From assembly GCA_900549405.1 (NCBI GenBank), contig URNZ01000044.1:1-17346 (forward strand): a DNA stretch of 17,346 bases, given 5' to 3'. The translations under genes were made by a program, and so were the position numbers. Position 1 is the stretch's first letter, and every line of letters starts with the position of its first letter. Below, piece after piece: positions 1 to 6,069 of the stretch. Below the pieces are notes generated by a model. It worked only from the letters and a program-made list of their open reading frames with translations. It searched no databases and had not been told where the DNA came from. Source of the DNA: an uncultured Eubacteriales bacterium. GTDB lineage: Bacteria > Bacillota > Clostridia > Oscillospirales > Oscillospiraceae.

Positions 1-161
1 CCGACAGCATCTCCACCTGGGCCAGCGAGGCTGTGTCCTGGGCCGCTTACTCCGGAATCATCTCTGGCCGCAGCAACGGCACCGTGGACCCCCAGGCTGG
101 GGCCACCCGTGCCGAAATGGCCGTGATGCTCCAGCAGTTTGTCAAATTGATGGAGAAGTAA
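1..161 (+). CDS. C-terminal end of an S-layer homology (SLH) domain protein (5' partial)
   Basis: The reading frame enters from the left edge (first full codon at 3) and stops with TAA at 159-161, giving the last 52 residues. They match the second half of an SLH repeat (PF00395): a W-x-x-x-A-x-x-W-A-A stretch, then GIISG, then D-P-Q and the hallmark TRAEMAVML near the end. SLH repeats anchor exported proteins to pyruvylated secondary cell-wall polymer, so this is probably the wall-binding tail of a surface or secreted protein. What the rest of the protein does cannot be seen. A strong hairpin terminator follows the stop at once, so the gene ends its transcription unit. The SLH assignment is fairly sure; overall function is unknown. 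Confidence 0.85.
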   Translation, partial: DSISTWASEAVSWAAYSGIISGRSNGTVDPQAGATRAEMAVMLQQFVKLMEK

Positions 162-164
162 GAA

Positions 165-206
165 AAGCAAAAACCCTCGGCGGCTTTTGGGCCGCCGAGG
201 GTTTTG
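165..206. terminator. Bidirectional rho-independent terminator
   Basis: A perfect 15-bp stem pairs 170-184 with 191-205 around the 6-nt loop TTTTGG. The arms end in an A-run on the left and a T-run on the right, so it can work on both strands. On plus it ends the SLH gene. On minus it is followed by TTTTT and is the first good terminator met by transcripts coming leftward from the toxin gene at 378-473. Confidence 0.85.
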
Positions 207-218
207 AAGTGTTTAGGA

Positions 219-254
219 ACGGATTGCCACGTCGCTGCGCTCCTCGCAATGACG
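219..254. repeat. Dispersed intergenic repeat (GGATTGCCACGTCGC... type)
   Basis: The segment reads GGATTGCCACGTCGCTGCGC and continues to CTCGCAATGAC, with ATTGC and GCAAT ends able to pair. It belongs to a widespread bacterial intergenic repeat whose translation gives the familiar spurious peptide VIARSAATWQS, visible here on the minus strand. It is not coding. Only one copy lies in the window; the family assignment comes from recognition. Confidence 0.6.
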
Positions 255-266
255 GGGAACAGGGGA

Positions 267-294
267 TTGACAAACTTCCAAATCATGTTATACT
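267..294 (+). promoter_or_regulatory. Sigma-A promoter of the candidate antitoxin RNA
   Basis: A perfect -35 TTGACA at 267-272 and -10 TATACT at 289-294 are separated by 16 bp. Transcription would start near 301, and no open reading frame with a ribosome-binding site follows before the terminator at 345-390. The promoter therefore appears to make a short untranslated RNA. Confidence 0.75.
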
Positions 295-300
295 GATGAT

Positions 301-390
301 AAAGGGAGGCGCTGCCGGTAGACGGGAGCCCCTCGTTTACTAACAGAAGTAACCGTTAGCTTGGTGGGCTGTGGCGGTTACTTCTTTTTT
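301..390 (+). ncRNA. Candidate antisense (antitoxin) RNA of a type I toxin-antitoxin locus
   Basis: An RNA of about 90 nt is predicted from the strong promoter at 267-294 to the terminator at 345-390. It converges on the toxin gene at 378-473: its 3' end covers the toxin stop codon and last codons (13 nt), and the rest is antisense to the toxin mRNA 3' untranslated region if that mRNA runs on to the terminator at 165-206. This resembles 3'-overlapping Bacillus pairs such as bsrG/SR4 and txpA/RatA. Its first bases (308-324) match the toxin mRNA leader in the same sense (16 of 17 positions), so that part is not complementary to the toxin RNA. The RNA itself is inferred from promoter and terminator only. 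Confidence 0.6.
345..390 (+). terminator. Rho-independent terminator of the antitoxin RNA
   Basis: An 11-bp perfect stem pairs 345-355 (AGAAGTAACCG) with 375-385, has a small inner AGC/GCT pairing, and is followed by a T-run at 385-390. On minus no T-run follows, so toxin transcripts probably read through it. Confidence 0.8.
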
Positions 391-473
391 GCGTTGAAGT
401 AGATGTAAGCGATGAAATTCAGAGCCTGCACAAGCAGCAGACCGGTCTCAATGAGATCAGAATAACTCACCAT
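378..473 (-). CDS. Small hydrophobic toxin, type I toxin-antitoxin (holin-like toxin family)
   Basis: This is a 31-codon gene, ATG at 471-473 and TAA at 378-380. The peptide begins MVSYSDLIETGLLLVQALNF and ends in a lysine-rich tail, NAKKK. It has one hydrophobic segment at about residues 8-25 and a positive C terminus, the build of type I membrane toxins; the MVxYSDL start recalls the 'putative holin-like toxin' group (PF16935) of gut Firmicutes. Such peptides insert in the membrane and depolarise it when overproduced. An excellent Shine-Dalgarno (GGGGAGGTG, 481-489) lies 8 nt before the ATG. The gene has its own sigma-A promoter (606-634), a leader of about 125 nt with two mutually exclusive hairpins, and a convergent RNA opposite its 3' end. 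Toxicity is inferred from these features and has not been shown. Confidence 0.75.
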   Translation of the reverse strand: MVSYSDLIETGLLLVQALNFIAYIYFNAKKK

Positions 474-481
474 ATCCACTC

Positions 482-528
482 ACCTCCCCTCAGGAAGAGG
501 AGGCAGTATCAAGAAGTGTGGCCTCCTC
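482..528 (-). promoter_or_regulatory. Leader RNA switch hiding or freeing the toxin ribosome-binding site
   Basis: Three segments of the toxin mRNA leader compete. GCCTCCTC (complement of 497-504) can pair with the Shine-Dalgarno GGGGAGGT (complement of 482-489) over 8 bp including two G-U pairs, which would block translation. The same GCCTCCTC can instead pair perfectly over 8 bp with the upstream GAGGAGGC (complement of 521-528), which would leave the ribosome site free. Leader structures that mask the start are common in type I toxin mRNAs. Pairing is seen in sequence; the regulatory effect is inferred. Confidence 0.6.
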
Positions 529-605
529 AAGGGCGAATGCGAATGAGGGGACTACCCGCCTGTCGTATACCGGCAGCGCCAGCGCATATCCGATGCGCCA
601 GGTGT

Positions 606-634
606 ATTATAGCATATTGTGTAGAATTTGGCAA
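606..634 (-). promoter_or_regulatory. Sigma-A promoter of the toxin gene
   Basis: Read on minus, -35 TTGCCA (629-634) and a perfect -10 TATAAT (606-611) are 17 bp apart. Transcription would start near 599, giving a leader of about 125 nt before the toxin ATG. Confidence 0.8.
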
Positions 635-636
635 TG

Positions 637-673
637 AAAATATCCCTCGGTCCAGTTGACCGGGGGATATTTT
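637..673 (-). terminator. Terminator of the dnaD-dnaI operon (probably bidirectional)
   Basis: A long stem pairs 637-652 with 658-673 around a 5-nt loop, with A/T-rich ends on both sides. It lies just after the stop of the DnaI-like gene (678). It also insulates the toxin promoter at 606-634 from transcription arriving from the right. Confidence 0.75.
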
Positions 674-677
674 ATGC

Positions 678-1682
678 TCACATGCGCTGTTTTTTCAGCA
701 GGCGGATGTCGTCGCCGAAGAAGTGGAGGACGTGGTACTCCCCGGCCAGGCGGGATGCGATCTGGGGGGAGTAGCGCCGGGCGGCCTCGTCCATGGACAG
801 GTTGGAGGAGATGACCGTGCAGCGCCCCGCCACCAGGCGGGTGTTCACCAGCTCGTACAGGGCCGACTGGGTGAACTGGGTGGTCAGCTCGCTGCCCAGG
901 TCGTCTAAGATCAGCAGGTCGCAGTTGAGATAGCGCCGAGTCTCGTCCTTGGCCTCCTGTGCGTCCTGGGCGTCCCGCTGGAACTTTTTCAGCTCGAACT
1001 GGGCGAAGATGTTCCCCGCCGTGTCGTACACCACGGAGAAGCCCTCCTCCGACACGGTGCGGGCGATGCAGGCGGACAGAAACGTCTTGCCCAGGCCCGG
1101 GGCGCCGGAGAGGAACAGGTTTTTGAAATAGAACCGGCCAAATTTCTGGGCGTAGTTCAGGCAGACCTCATACACCAGCTCCATGTTCTCCCTGGGGGAG
1201 GCTCCCCGGCCCGGCCAGGGGGTCTGGCTGTAATAGTCCAGGCGGAAGCTGTCAAAGGACTGCTCCCCCAGGTCCAGCAGTTTGGAGAGCTCCCGGATCT
1301 GTTCCTGGGTACACAGCTTTTTCAGGCACTGGCACATCTGCGCCCCACGCCAGCCCGTGTCCCCGCACAGGGGGCAGGCGGGCTTGTCGTCCAGGGCGTC
1401 CTCGGGCAGGCCGATGGCCCCCAGCAGCACGGCCCGCTCCTTCTGGATGTCCTGGTTCTGGGCGCGGATGGCCTGGATGGCCTGGGCGGTGCTCTCCCCA
1501 CGGCGCAGGGCGGCGGCCATGAGCTGGGACATGGTCCCCTGCAATTTCTTGTCCAGCTGGGCCAGGCGGGGCTCCTTCTCATAGGCTTCCTGCCGCAGCC
1601 GGGCGGCCCGGTCAGACCGGGCGCGGCGCTCCTCCTCCAGGCGCTGGGTGGCCCGGCGGAGCACGTTGGCGTCATATGACAT
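678..1682 (-). CDS. dnaI: DnaI/DnaC-like replicative helicase loader ATPase
   Basis: This 334-residue AAA+ ATPase should load the DnaB-type helicase onto DNA. The N-terminal part is charged and helical. It is followed by a cysteine cluster, C103-x2-C106 and C117-x-C119, likely a zinc-binding module. The AAA+ core has Walker A GAPGLGKT at 193-200, Walker B LLILDD at 256-261, and an SSN sensor-1 motif near 294. It lacks IstB-type transposase partners, and its immediate upstream neighbour encodes a DnaD-domain protein 4 nt away, the usual primosome pair, so a helicase loader is far likelier than a transposition ATPase. It is expressed from the promoter at 2695-2723 and ended by the hairpin at 637-673. 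The ATG at 1680-1682 follows the upstream stop directly, suggesting translational coupling. Confidence 0.88.
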   Translation of the reverse strand: MSYDANVLRRATQRLEEERRARSDRAARLRQEAYEKEPRLAQLDKKLQGTMSQLMAAALRRGESTAQAIQAIRAQNQDIQKERAVLLGAIGLPEDALDDKPACPLCGDTGWRGAQMCQCLKKLCTQEQIRELSKLLDLGEQSFDSFRLDYYSQTPWPGRGASPRENMELVYEVCLNYAQKFGRFYFKNLFLSGAPGLGKTFLSACIARTVSEEGFSVVYDTAGNIFAQFELKKFQRDAQDAQEAKDETRRYLNCDLLILDDLGSELTTQFTQSALYELVNTRLVAGRCTVISSNLSMDEAARRYSPQIASRLAGEYHVLHFFGDDIRLLKKQRM

Positions 1683-1686
1683 GGGT

Positions 1687-2631
1687 TCAGCCCTCCTCTC
1701 GCTTCATCTGTTCCATCAGGCGGCGCATCCGGTCCATATCCTCCCGGGCCTGCTGCTCCTGGGCGGCGGGCTGGGGGGGCTGAGGGCCGCCCCCGGCCCG
1801 GACGGGTCTGGGGTCCCGGTCCCCCGCCTGGATGGCGGCGGCGGTGTGCAGCCCCTTCTCGTGCCAGCGGCGGAGGATGCCGTTCATATAGCCCCAGTCC
1901 ATGGACCGCTTTTTCAGCACCGTCTTCTCATAGGCCATGCGGATGGCCTCGTCGTCAAAGCCCATGTCATCCCAGGCGGCGATGTACGTCTTCTCCCGCT
2001 CCACCAAAGGCCGGGCGGGGATATCCAGCAGGCGCAGCACCTCGCCCTCCCGGCTGCGCAGCTGGGTCAGGCGCTGGATGTGGGCCTCGGCCCGCTCCAT
2101 GGTGTCGATGCCCCGGCGGGCCCAGGCAAAGCCCTCCCGGCGGATCTGAGAGAGGAAGGGCTTGCGCCCGGGGCCGTATTTCCGCTCCATCTCCTCGGTA
2201 CACCAGCCCACCAGCATCAAGATCACCTCGGCAGGCAGCGCCAGGTGGTCGAACAGGGTGTACAGCACCCGCAGGTCGTTGGCCGACAGCTTTTTGCCCA
2301 GGCGGCGCTCCACCTCGTCGCACAGGGCGGGGAAGGAGGACGCCTGGTCGTTCAGGGCGGCGTTTAAGTCCTCCAGGGCGTATTCCGGGGGCGGGGCCTC
2401 CGGGGCGGGCGGGTCGGCTTCGGGCACCTCCTGAGGGGCCAGCCCCTGTCCCTGCAGCAGGGAGAGGGCGGCGGACAGCCGGGGCTGGGGCCAGTTCAAG
2501 TCGTTCACCGTCCCCCGGCGCAGCAGGTGGAGATAGAGCAGGGCCGCATCCCCGTTGTCCAGCCGCAGCAGCAGGTCGGCGGCCTGCCCGGTGATGGCCA
2601 GCACCTCCCCGGGTATCAGCAGCTTCGCCAT
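1687..2631 (-). CDS. DnaD-domain replication initiation protein with two tandem DnaB_2 domains
   Basis: This 314-residue protein has an N-terminal region of about 70 residues (DnaD/DnaB winged-helix-like), a Pro/Glu-rich linker at 68-84, and two DnaB_2-type (PF07261) helical domains. The first is at about 105-185, ending in FLSQIRREGFAWARRGIDT. The second, at about 195-267, carries the signature YIAAW and YMNGILRRWHEKGLHT. DnaD-family proteins remodel DNA and recruit the helicase loader at origins or stalled forks. It sits 4 nt upstream of the DnaI-like gene in one operon. The start ATG at 2629-2631 has GGGAGGG 8 nt before it. The C-terminal tail is Gln/Arg-rich and likely disordered. It could be the DnaD or the DnaB (B. 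subtilis) counterpart; the sequence does not decide which. Confidence 0.87.
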   Translation of the reverse strand: MAKLLIPGEVLAITGQAADLLLRLDNGDAALLYLHLLRRGTVNDLNWPQPRLSAALSLLQGQGLAPQEVPEADPPAPEAPPPEYALEDLNAALNDQASSFPALCDEVERRLGKKLSANDLRVLYTLFDHLALPAEVILMLVGWCTEEMERKYGPGRKPFLSQIRREGFAWARRGIDTMERAEAHIQRLTQLRSREGEVLRLLDIPARPLVEREKTYIAAWDDMGFDDEAIRMAYEKTVLKKRSMDWGYMNGILRRWHEKGLHTAAAIQAGDRDPRPVRAGGGPQPPQPAAQEQQAREDMDRMRRLMEQMKREEG

Positions 2632-2665
2632 GGCGTTTTCCCTCCCTTCGTGACAAGTCTCGTTC

Positions 2666-2682
2666 CGCCGGGATACCCGGCG
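2666..2682 (-). other. Leader hairpin of the dnaD operon
   Basis: A perfect 7-bp GC stem (CGCCGGG/CCCGGCG) with a 3-nt loop lies between the promoter start and the dnaD ribosome site. It has no T-run, so it is not an obvious terminator. It may stabilise the mRNA 5' end. Confidence 0.4.
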
Positions 2683-2694
2683 ATAGTAAACATT

Positions 2695-2723
2695 ATTTTA
2701 CCGCAACTTTCGCCGTTCGTAAA
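2695..2723 (-). promoter_or_regulatory. Sigma-A promoter of the dnaD-dnaI operon
   Basis: On minus, -35 TTTACG (2718-2723) and -10 TAAAAT (2695-2700) are 17 bp apart. The start would be near 2688, giving a leader of about 57 nt to the dnaD-like ATG. Confidence 0.65.
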
Positions 2724-2761
2724 CTCCCAATTCATGCCGCCCGCCGTCTCCGGGGCCGGAT

Positions 2762-2795
2762 TTCGACGGGCGTTTTGTCCTGCGTGGAATATAAT
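2762..2795 (+). promoter_or_regulatory. Candidate Spo0A-dependent spoIIE promoter with long spacer
   Basis: A perfect -10 TATAAT lies at 2790-2795. No -35 is found at 17 bp; instead TTCGAC(G) at 2762-2768 lies 22 bp upstream and matches the Spo0A box TTCGACA at six of seven positions. A second partial box (TTTGTC) is at 2774-2779. In B. subtilis spoIIG and spoIIE, sigma-A promoters activated by phosphorylated Spo0A have a 21-22 bp spacer with Spo0A boxes at the -35. The match of layout is the evidence; binding is inferred. Confidence 0.6.
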
Positions 2796-2847
2796 GGCAG
2801 TTACTATACGAGACCGGCCAAGGCCGGACACACAGGAGGAGACGGCT

Positions 2848-5196
2848 ATGACTGCCAAAGAGACCATCCGCGCCAAATTGTTCAAGCTGCGCCTGCGGGC
2901 CAGACAGACGGGGCAGGTGCGCCTGCCCGCCTCAGCCGTGGCACTGTGGACCGAGGCGGGCATCCACTTTCTGCTCTCCGCCGTGCTGTCCGGGGCGGTG
3001 CTGCTGGGGGACTGCGCCCCCTTCGGGGTGGCCTTTGTGGGGGCGGCGGGCTCCGGCCTGTGGGGGATGGCCGCCCTGGCCGGGGCCTGTCTGGGCTCGG
3101 TGTGCCTGCTGGAGCTGACCCAGGGCCTGCGGTGCGCCTCCGCCGCCACCCTGACCTTTGCCGTGGCCTTCGCCTTTTACGACTGGAAGCCCCTCCGCCA
3201 GCCCTGGGCCATGCCCCTCATCGCCGGAGCCATCAACGCCGCTACTGGGGTCATCGTCCGCAGCCAGGCGGGCTGGACGCCCTCGGGGATGATCGCCTTC
3301 GCTCTGGAGACCGCCCTCACCGTGGGGGCCTGCCGGTGCTATGCCCTGGCCCTGGCTCCCCTGCGCCCCGGGCGGCAGGACAGGCTCCCTTCCCCCGCCG
3401 GACGGGCGGGGCTGCTGGTGCTGACGGCCACGGTGCTGCTGGCTCTGGCTCCCCTGCATCTGATCCAGGACGTCTCCGTGGGCCGGTGCCTGGCCGCTTT
3501 GACCGTACTCGCCGCCGCCAGCCAGGCGGGCAGCGCCCCGGGGACGATCTTGGGGGCGGTGCTGGGGGCGGCCATGGACCTGGGGGCCAACGCCACCCCA
3601 GTGTACACCATGGCCTATGCCCTGGGGGGACTGGCCGCCGGTGCTGTCCGGGGAAAGGGCCGCCCCGCCGCCGCCCTGGCCTTTGCCGGGACCAACGCCG
3701 CCGCACTGCTGTGGACCTGGGGCCGGGGGCTGCCCCTGTCCGGCCTGTATGAGGGGGCGCTGGCCGCCCTGATTTTTCTCCCCCTGCCTCAGGGGAGCCT
3801 GGGGGTGCTGGGGTCCTGGCTGGCCCCGGAGCTGTCCGGCCCGGGAAATTTGGGGGGAGAGCGCCTGGTCCAGCGACAGCTGGAGTCGGCCTCCGCCGCC
3901 TTCCGGTCCCTGTCCGAGACCCTGCGGGCCGCCTTTCGCCCGCCCCGGAACGACAACGACGTGTCCGTCATCTTTGACCGGGCCGCCGGAAAGCTGTGCC
4001 GGAGCTGCGCCCTGCGGGACCGGTGCTGGAAGCAGGACTATGCCTCCACCTTCAACGCCATGAACGACGCCACCGCCCCCATGATGGCCCGGGGCAGCGC
4101 CCTGGCGGAGGACTTCCCCCGGTATTTTGCGGACCGGTGCCTCCACTTCCCCGCCTATGTGGCGGCGGTGGACCGGGAGCTGGCCGCCCTGCTGTACCGG
4201 CGGCAGTATAACGCCCGGGTGGGGGAGAGCCGGAGCGCCGTGTGCCGCCAGTATGCCCAGCTGTCTGAGCTGCTCCACGCCGCCGCCGCGGAGCTGAGCC
4301 AGGAGCTGACCCCCGACCTCACTGGGGAGCGCCGCCTGCGGCAGATGGCGGCGGAGCTGGGGCTGGAGGTGCGCACGGCGGCCTTTCGGGACAGCCGGGG
4401 GCTGCTCCATCTGGAGGCGGAGGGCCCCGGCTGCGCCGCGCTGGCCAGACCGGAGCGTCTGAGTGAGCTGTCCGCCCTGCTGGGGGTGCCCCTGCGCCTG
4501 GAGCGCCGGGGGGAGGGCAGCCTGTCCCTCATCCAGCAGGAACCCCTGATGGCGGTGGCCGGGGTGGCCGCCCAGCGGAAGGGGGGCGAGACGGTCAGCG
4601 GCGACGCGGGGACCTATTTCAAGCGGCCCGACGGGATGCTGTATGTCCTCCTGTGCGACGGCATGGGCAGCGGGCCGGAGGCCAACCGGGAGAGCACCCT
4701 GGCGGTGCGCCTGCTGGAGCAGTTTCTCCAGGCCGGGGTCCCCGCCCGGCAGGCGCTGAGTACCCTGGCCTCCGCCCTGGCCCTGCGGGGGGAGGACGCC
4801 GGGGGCTTTACCACGGTGGACCTTTTGCAGATTGACCTGTTCACCGGGGACGGGGAACTTTATAAGCTGGGGGCGGCCCCCACCTATGTCAAGCGCAGCG
4901 GGGCGGTGCAGCGGCTGTCCGGCTCCGCCCTGCCTGCCGGGCTGTCTGCCGGGGAGGAGCCGGTCTCAGACCGCTTTCCCCTGCGCCTGTCCCCGGGGGA
5001 CACGGTGCTGATGGTCAGCGACGGCATCTGCGGCACGGGGGACGACCGGTGGCTGCGGGAGAAGCTGGAGGCCTTTGACGGGGCCAGCCCCAAGGACCTG
5101 GCCCGGGAGCTCATCACCCAAAGCCCCCAGGGGGCCACCGATGACCGCACCGCCCTGGTCATCCGGGTGGAAAAACGCCGGGTGTTTGACAATTAA
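2848..5196 (+). CDS. spoIIE: Stage II sporulation protein E (SpoIIE), serine phosphatase activating sigma-F
   Basis: This is a 782-residue protein, close to the usual 800 or so. Residues about 35-330 form a polytopic membrane region of many Ala/Leu/Gly-rich segments. A central region has the conserved SpoIIE cysteine motif LCRSCALRDRCW at about 383-394. The C-terminal PP2C-type domain (about 550-780) has the metal-binding motif CDGMGSG with Asp604, VSDGI with Asp725, and ATDDRTA with Asp766. SpoIIE dephosphorylates the anti-anti-sigma factor SpoIIAA at the forespore side of the polar septum, releasing sigma-F, and helps FtsZ form that septum. The frame is open further upstream to 2527, but ATG 2848 is chosen because AGGAGGAG lies just before it and the promoter TATAAT is at 2790. 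Its neighbours differ from B. subtilis, where yabR precedes it. Confidence 0.96.
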   Translation: MTAKETIRAKLFKLRLRARQTGQVRLPASAVALWTEAGIHFLLSAVLSGAVLLGDCAPFGVAFVGAAGSGLWGMAALAGACLGSVCLLELTQGLRCASAATLTFAVAFAFYDWKPLRQPWAMPLIAGAINAATGVIVRSQAGWTPSGMIAFALETALTVGACRCYALALAPLRPGRQDRLPSPAGRAGLLVLTATVLLALAPLHLIQDVSVGRCLAALTVLAAASQAGSAPGTILGAVLGAAMDLGANATPVYTMAYALGGLAAGAVRGKGRPAAALAFAGTNAAALLWTWGRGLPLSGLYEGALAALIFLPLPQGSLGVLGSWLAPELSGPGNLGGERLVQRQLESASAAFRSLSETLRAAFRPPRNDNDVSVIFDRAAGKLCRSCALRDRCWKQDYASTFNAMNDATAPMMARGSALAEDFPRYFADRCLHFPAYVAAVDRELAALLYRRQYNARVGESRSAVCRQYAQLSELLHAAAAELSQELTPDLTGERRLRQMAAELGLEVRTAAFRDSRGLLHLEAEGPGCAALARPERLSELSALLGVPLRLERRGEGSLSLIQQEPLMAVAGVAAQRKGGETVSGDAGTYFKRPDGMLYVLLCDGMGSGPEANRESTLAVRLLEQFLQAGVPARQALSTLASALALRGEDAGGFTTVDLLQIDLFTGDGELYKLGAAPTYVKRSGAVQRLSGSALPAGLSAGEEPVSDRFPLRLSPGDTVLMVSDGICGTGDDRWLREKLEAFDGASPKDLARELITQSPQGATDDRTALVIRVEKRRVFDN

Positions 5197-5270
5197 AAAA
5201 TTTCCTGCGCTTTGTCTTGCAGTTTTGCACATACTGAATAGGAACTGTGAACAAAACGGGAGGTGTGGCC

Positions 5271-6011
5271 ATGGGCGGGCGGGGACGGTGGACTCTGGCG
5301 GTGCTGGCGGCGGCGCTGGCGCTCACCCTCACTGGCGGCATGGAGACGGCCCTGCCCGCCGGGGGCGGGGCATCGGTGGAGCTGCCGGAGGAGGGCGGCT
5401 TGGTGGCCCTCACCTTTGACGATGGGCCCCGTCCATCCACCACCGGGCGGCTGCTGGACGGCCTGGCCCTGCGGGAGATCCCCGCCACCTTCTTTCTGGT
5501 GGGTTCCCGGCTGGCGGACGACCCGGAGGGCCAGGCCATCGTCCGGCGCATGGCGGCGGAGGGGCATCAGGTGGGCGTCCACACCTTTGACCACGTGATG
5601 CTCACCGACCTGTCCCGCCGGGACTACGATGTCCAGGTGGGCCGCACCCGTGCCTTGCTGGCCCAGATCGCCGGGCCGGGGGACTATTGGCTCCGTCCCC
5701 CCTATGGCATTACCGATCAGGCGGCGGAGCAGTGGGCGGCCAGCCCCCTCATCCTGTGGTCGGTGGACCCGGAGGACTGGAAGGACCGGGACGTCCACCG
5801 CATCGTCTCCGCCGTCACCGAGCACGTGAAGGACGGGGACATCATCCTCCTCCACGACATCTACGACAGCTCCGTGGACGCCGCCCTGGCCATCGCCGAC
5901 AATTTGACCGCCAGGGGCTTTACCTTCGTCACCGTGGAGCAGTTGGCCACCCTGCGGGGCGCATCTCCCCAGGTGGGGGTGAAGTATCACAAATTCCCGG
6001 CTGGCGGGTAA
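5271..6011 (+). CDS. Polysaccharide deacetylase, NodB homology domain, exported or membrane-anchored
   Basis: This 246-residue carbohydrate esterase 4 protein has a hydrophobic N terminus at about 7-24 (signal peptide or anchor) and a NodB domain (PF01522). Motif 1 is TFDDGP (48-53, Asp50 base and Asp51 metal ligand), motif 2 HTFDH (His104, His108), motif 3 RPPYG (142-146), motif 4 near DPEDW (166-170), and motif 5 LLHD (His195). Such enzymes remove acetyl groups from N-acetylglucosamine or N-acetylmuramic acid in peptidoglycan or other glycans. Being 74 nt downstream of spoIIE suggests, but does not prove, a role in spore cortex or wall remodelling (PdaA/PdaB-like). ATG 5271 is preferred over an in-frame GTG at 5247, since GGGAGGT lies 6 nt before it. 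The exact substrate is unknown. Confidence 0.88.
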   Translation: MGGRGRWTLAVLAAALALTLTGGMETALPAGGGASVELPEEGGLVALTFDDGPRPSTTGRLLDGLALREIPATFFLVGSRLADDPEGQAIVRRMAAEGHQVGVHTFDHVMLTDLSRRDYDVQVGRTRALLAQIAGPGDYWLRPPYGITDQAAEQWAASPLILWSVDPEDWKDRDVHRIVSAVTEHVKDGDIILLHDIYDSSVDAALAIADNLTARGFTFVTVEQLATLRGASPQVGVKYHKFPAGG

Positions 6012-6020
6012 AAACAGGCA

Positions 6021-6049
6021 TAAAAATGGCCGCCCAGGCGGGCGGCCAT
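6021..6049 (-). terminator. Rho-independent terminator between convergent genes
   Basis: A 10-bp perfect stem pairs 6026-6035 (ATGGCCGCCC) with 6040-6049 around a 4-nt loop. On minus it is followed by a T-run (complement of 6022-6026), so it ends the stalk-domain gene. It may also stop plus-strand transcripts from the deacetylase gene. Confidence 0.8.
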
Positions 6050-6069
6050 GACGTTTGGCTTTAAAAAGG

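Noticed and set aside
47..286. 79-residue minus-strand open frame
   Set aside because: Contains VIARSAATWQS, the translation of a dispersed intergenic repeat, and crosses a terminator.
678..1682. IstB-type transposition ATPase
   Set aside because: No IstA transposase or terminal repeats; the DnaD neighbour and cysteine module indicate a helicase loader.
2527..2847. N-terminal extension of the spoIIE frame
   Set aside because: The frame is open, but this part lies across the promoter and the divergent dnaD start, and ATG 2848 has a strong ribosome site.
2932..4410. 492-residue minus-strand open frame
   Set aside because: It is opposite spoIIE, is Gly/Gln/Pro-rich and has no family resemblance; it is a shadow of GC-rich coding sequence.
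5197..5270. Forespore (sigma-F/G) promoter for the deacetylase gene
   Set aside because: CATACTG at 5230-5236 is -10-like, but no matching -35 is found at the right distance.
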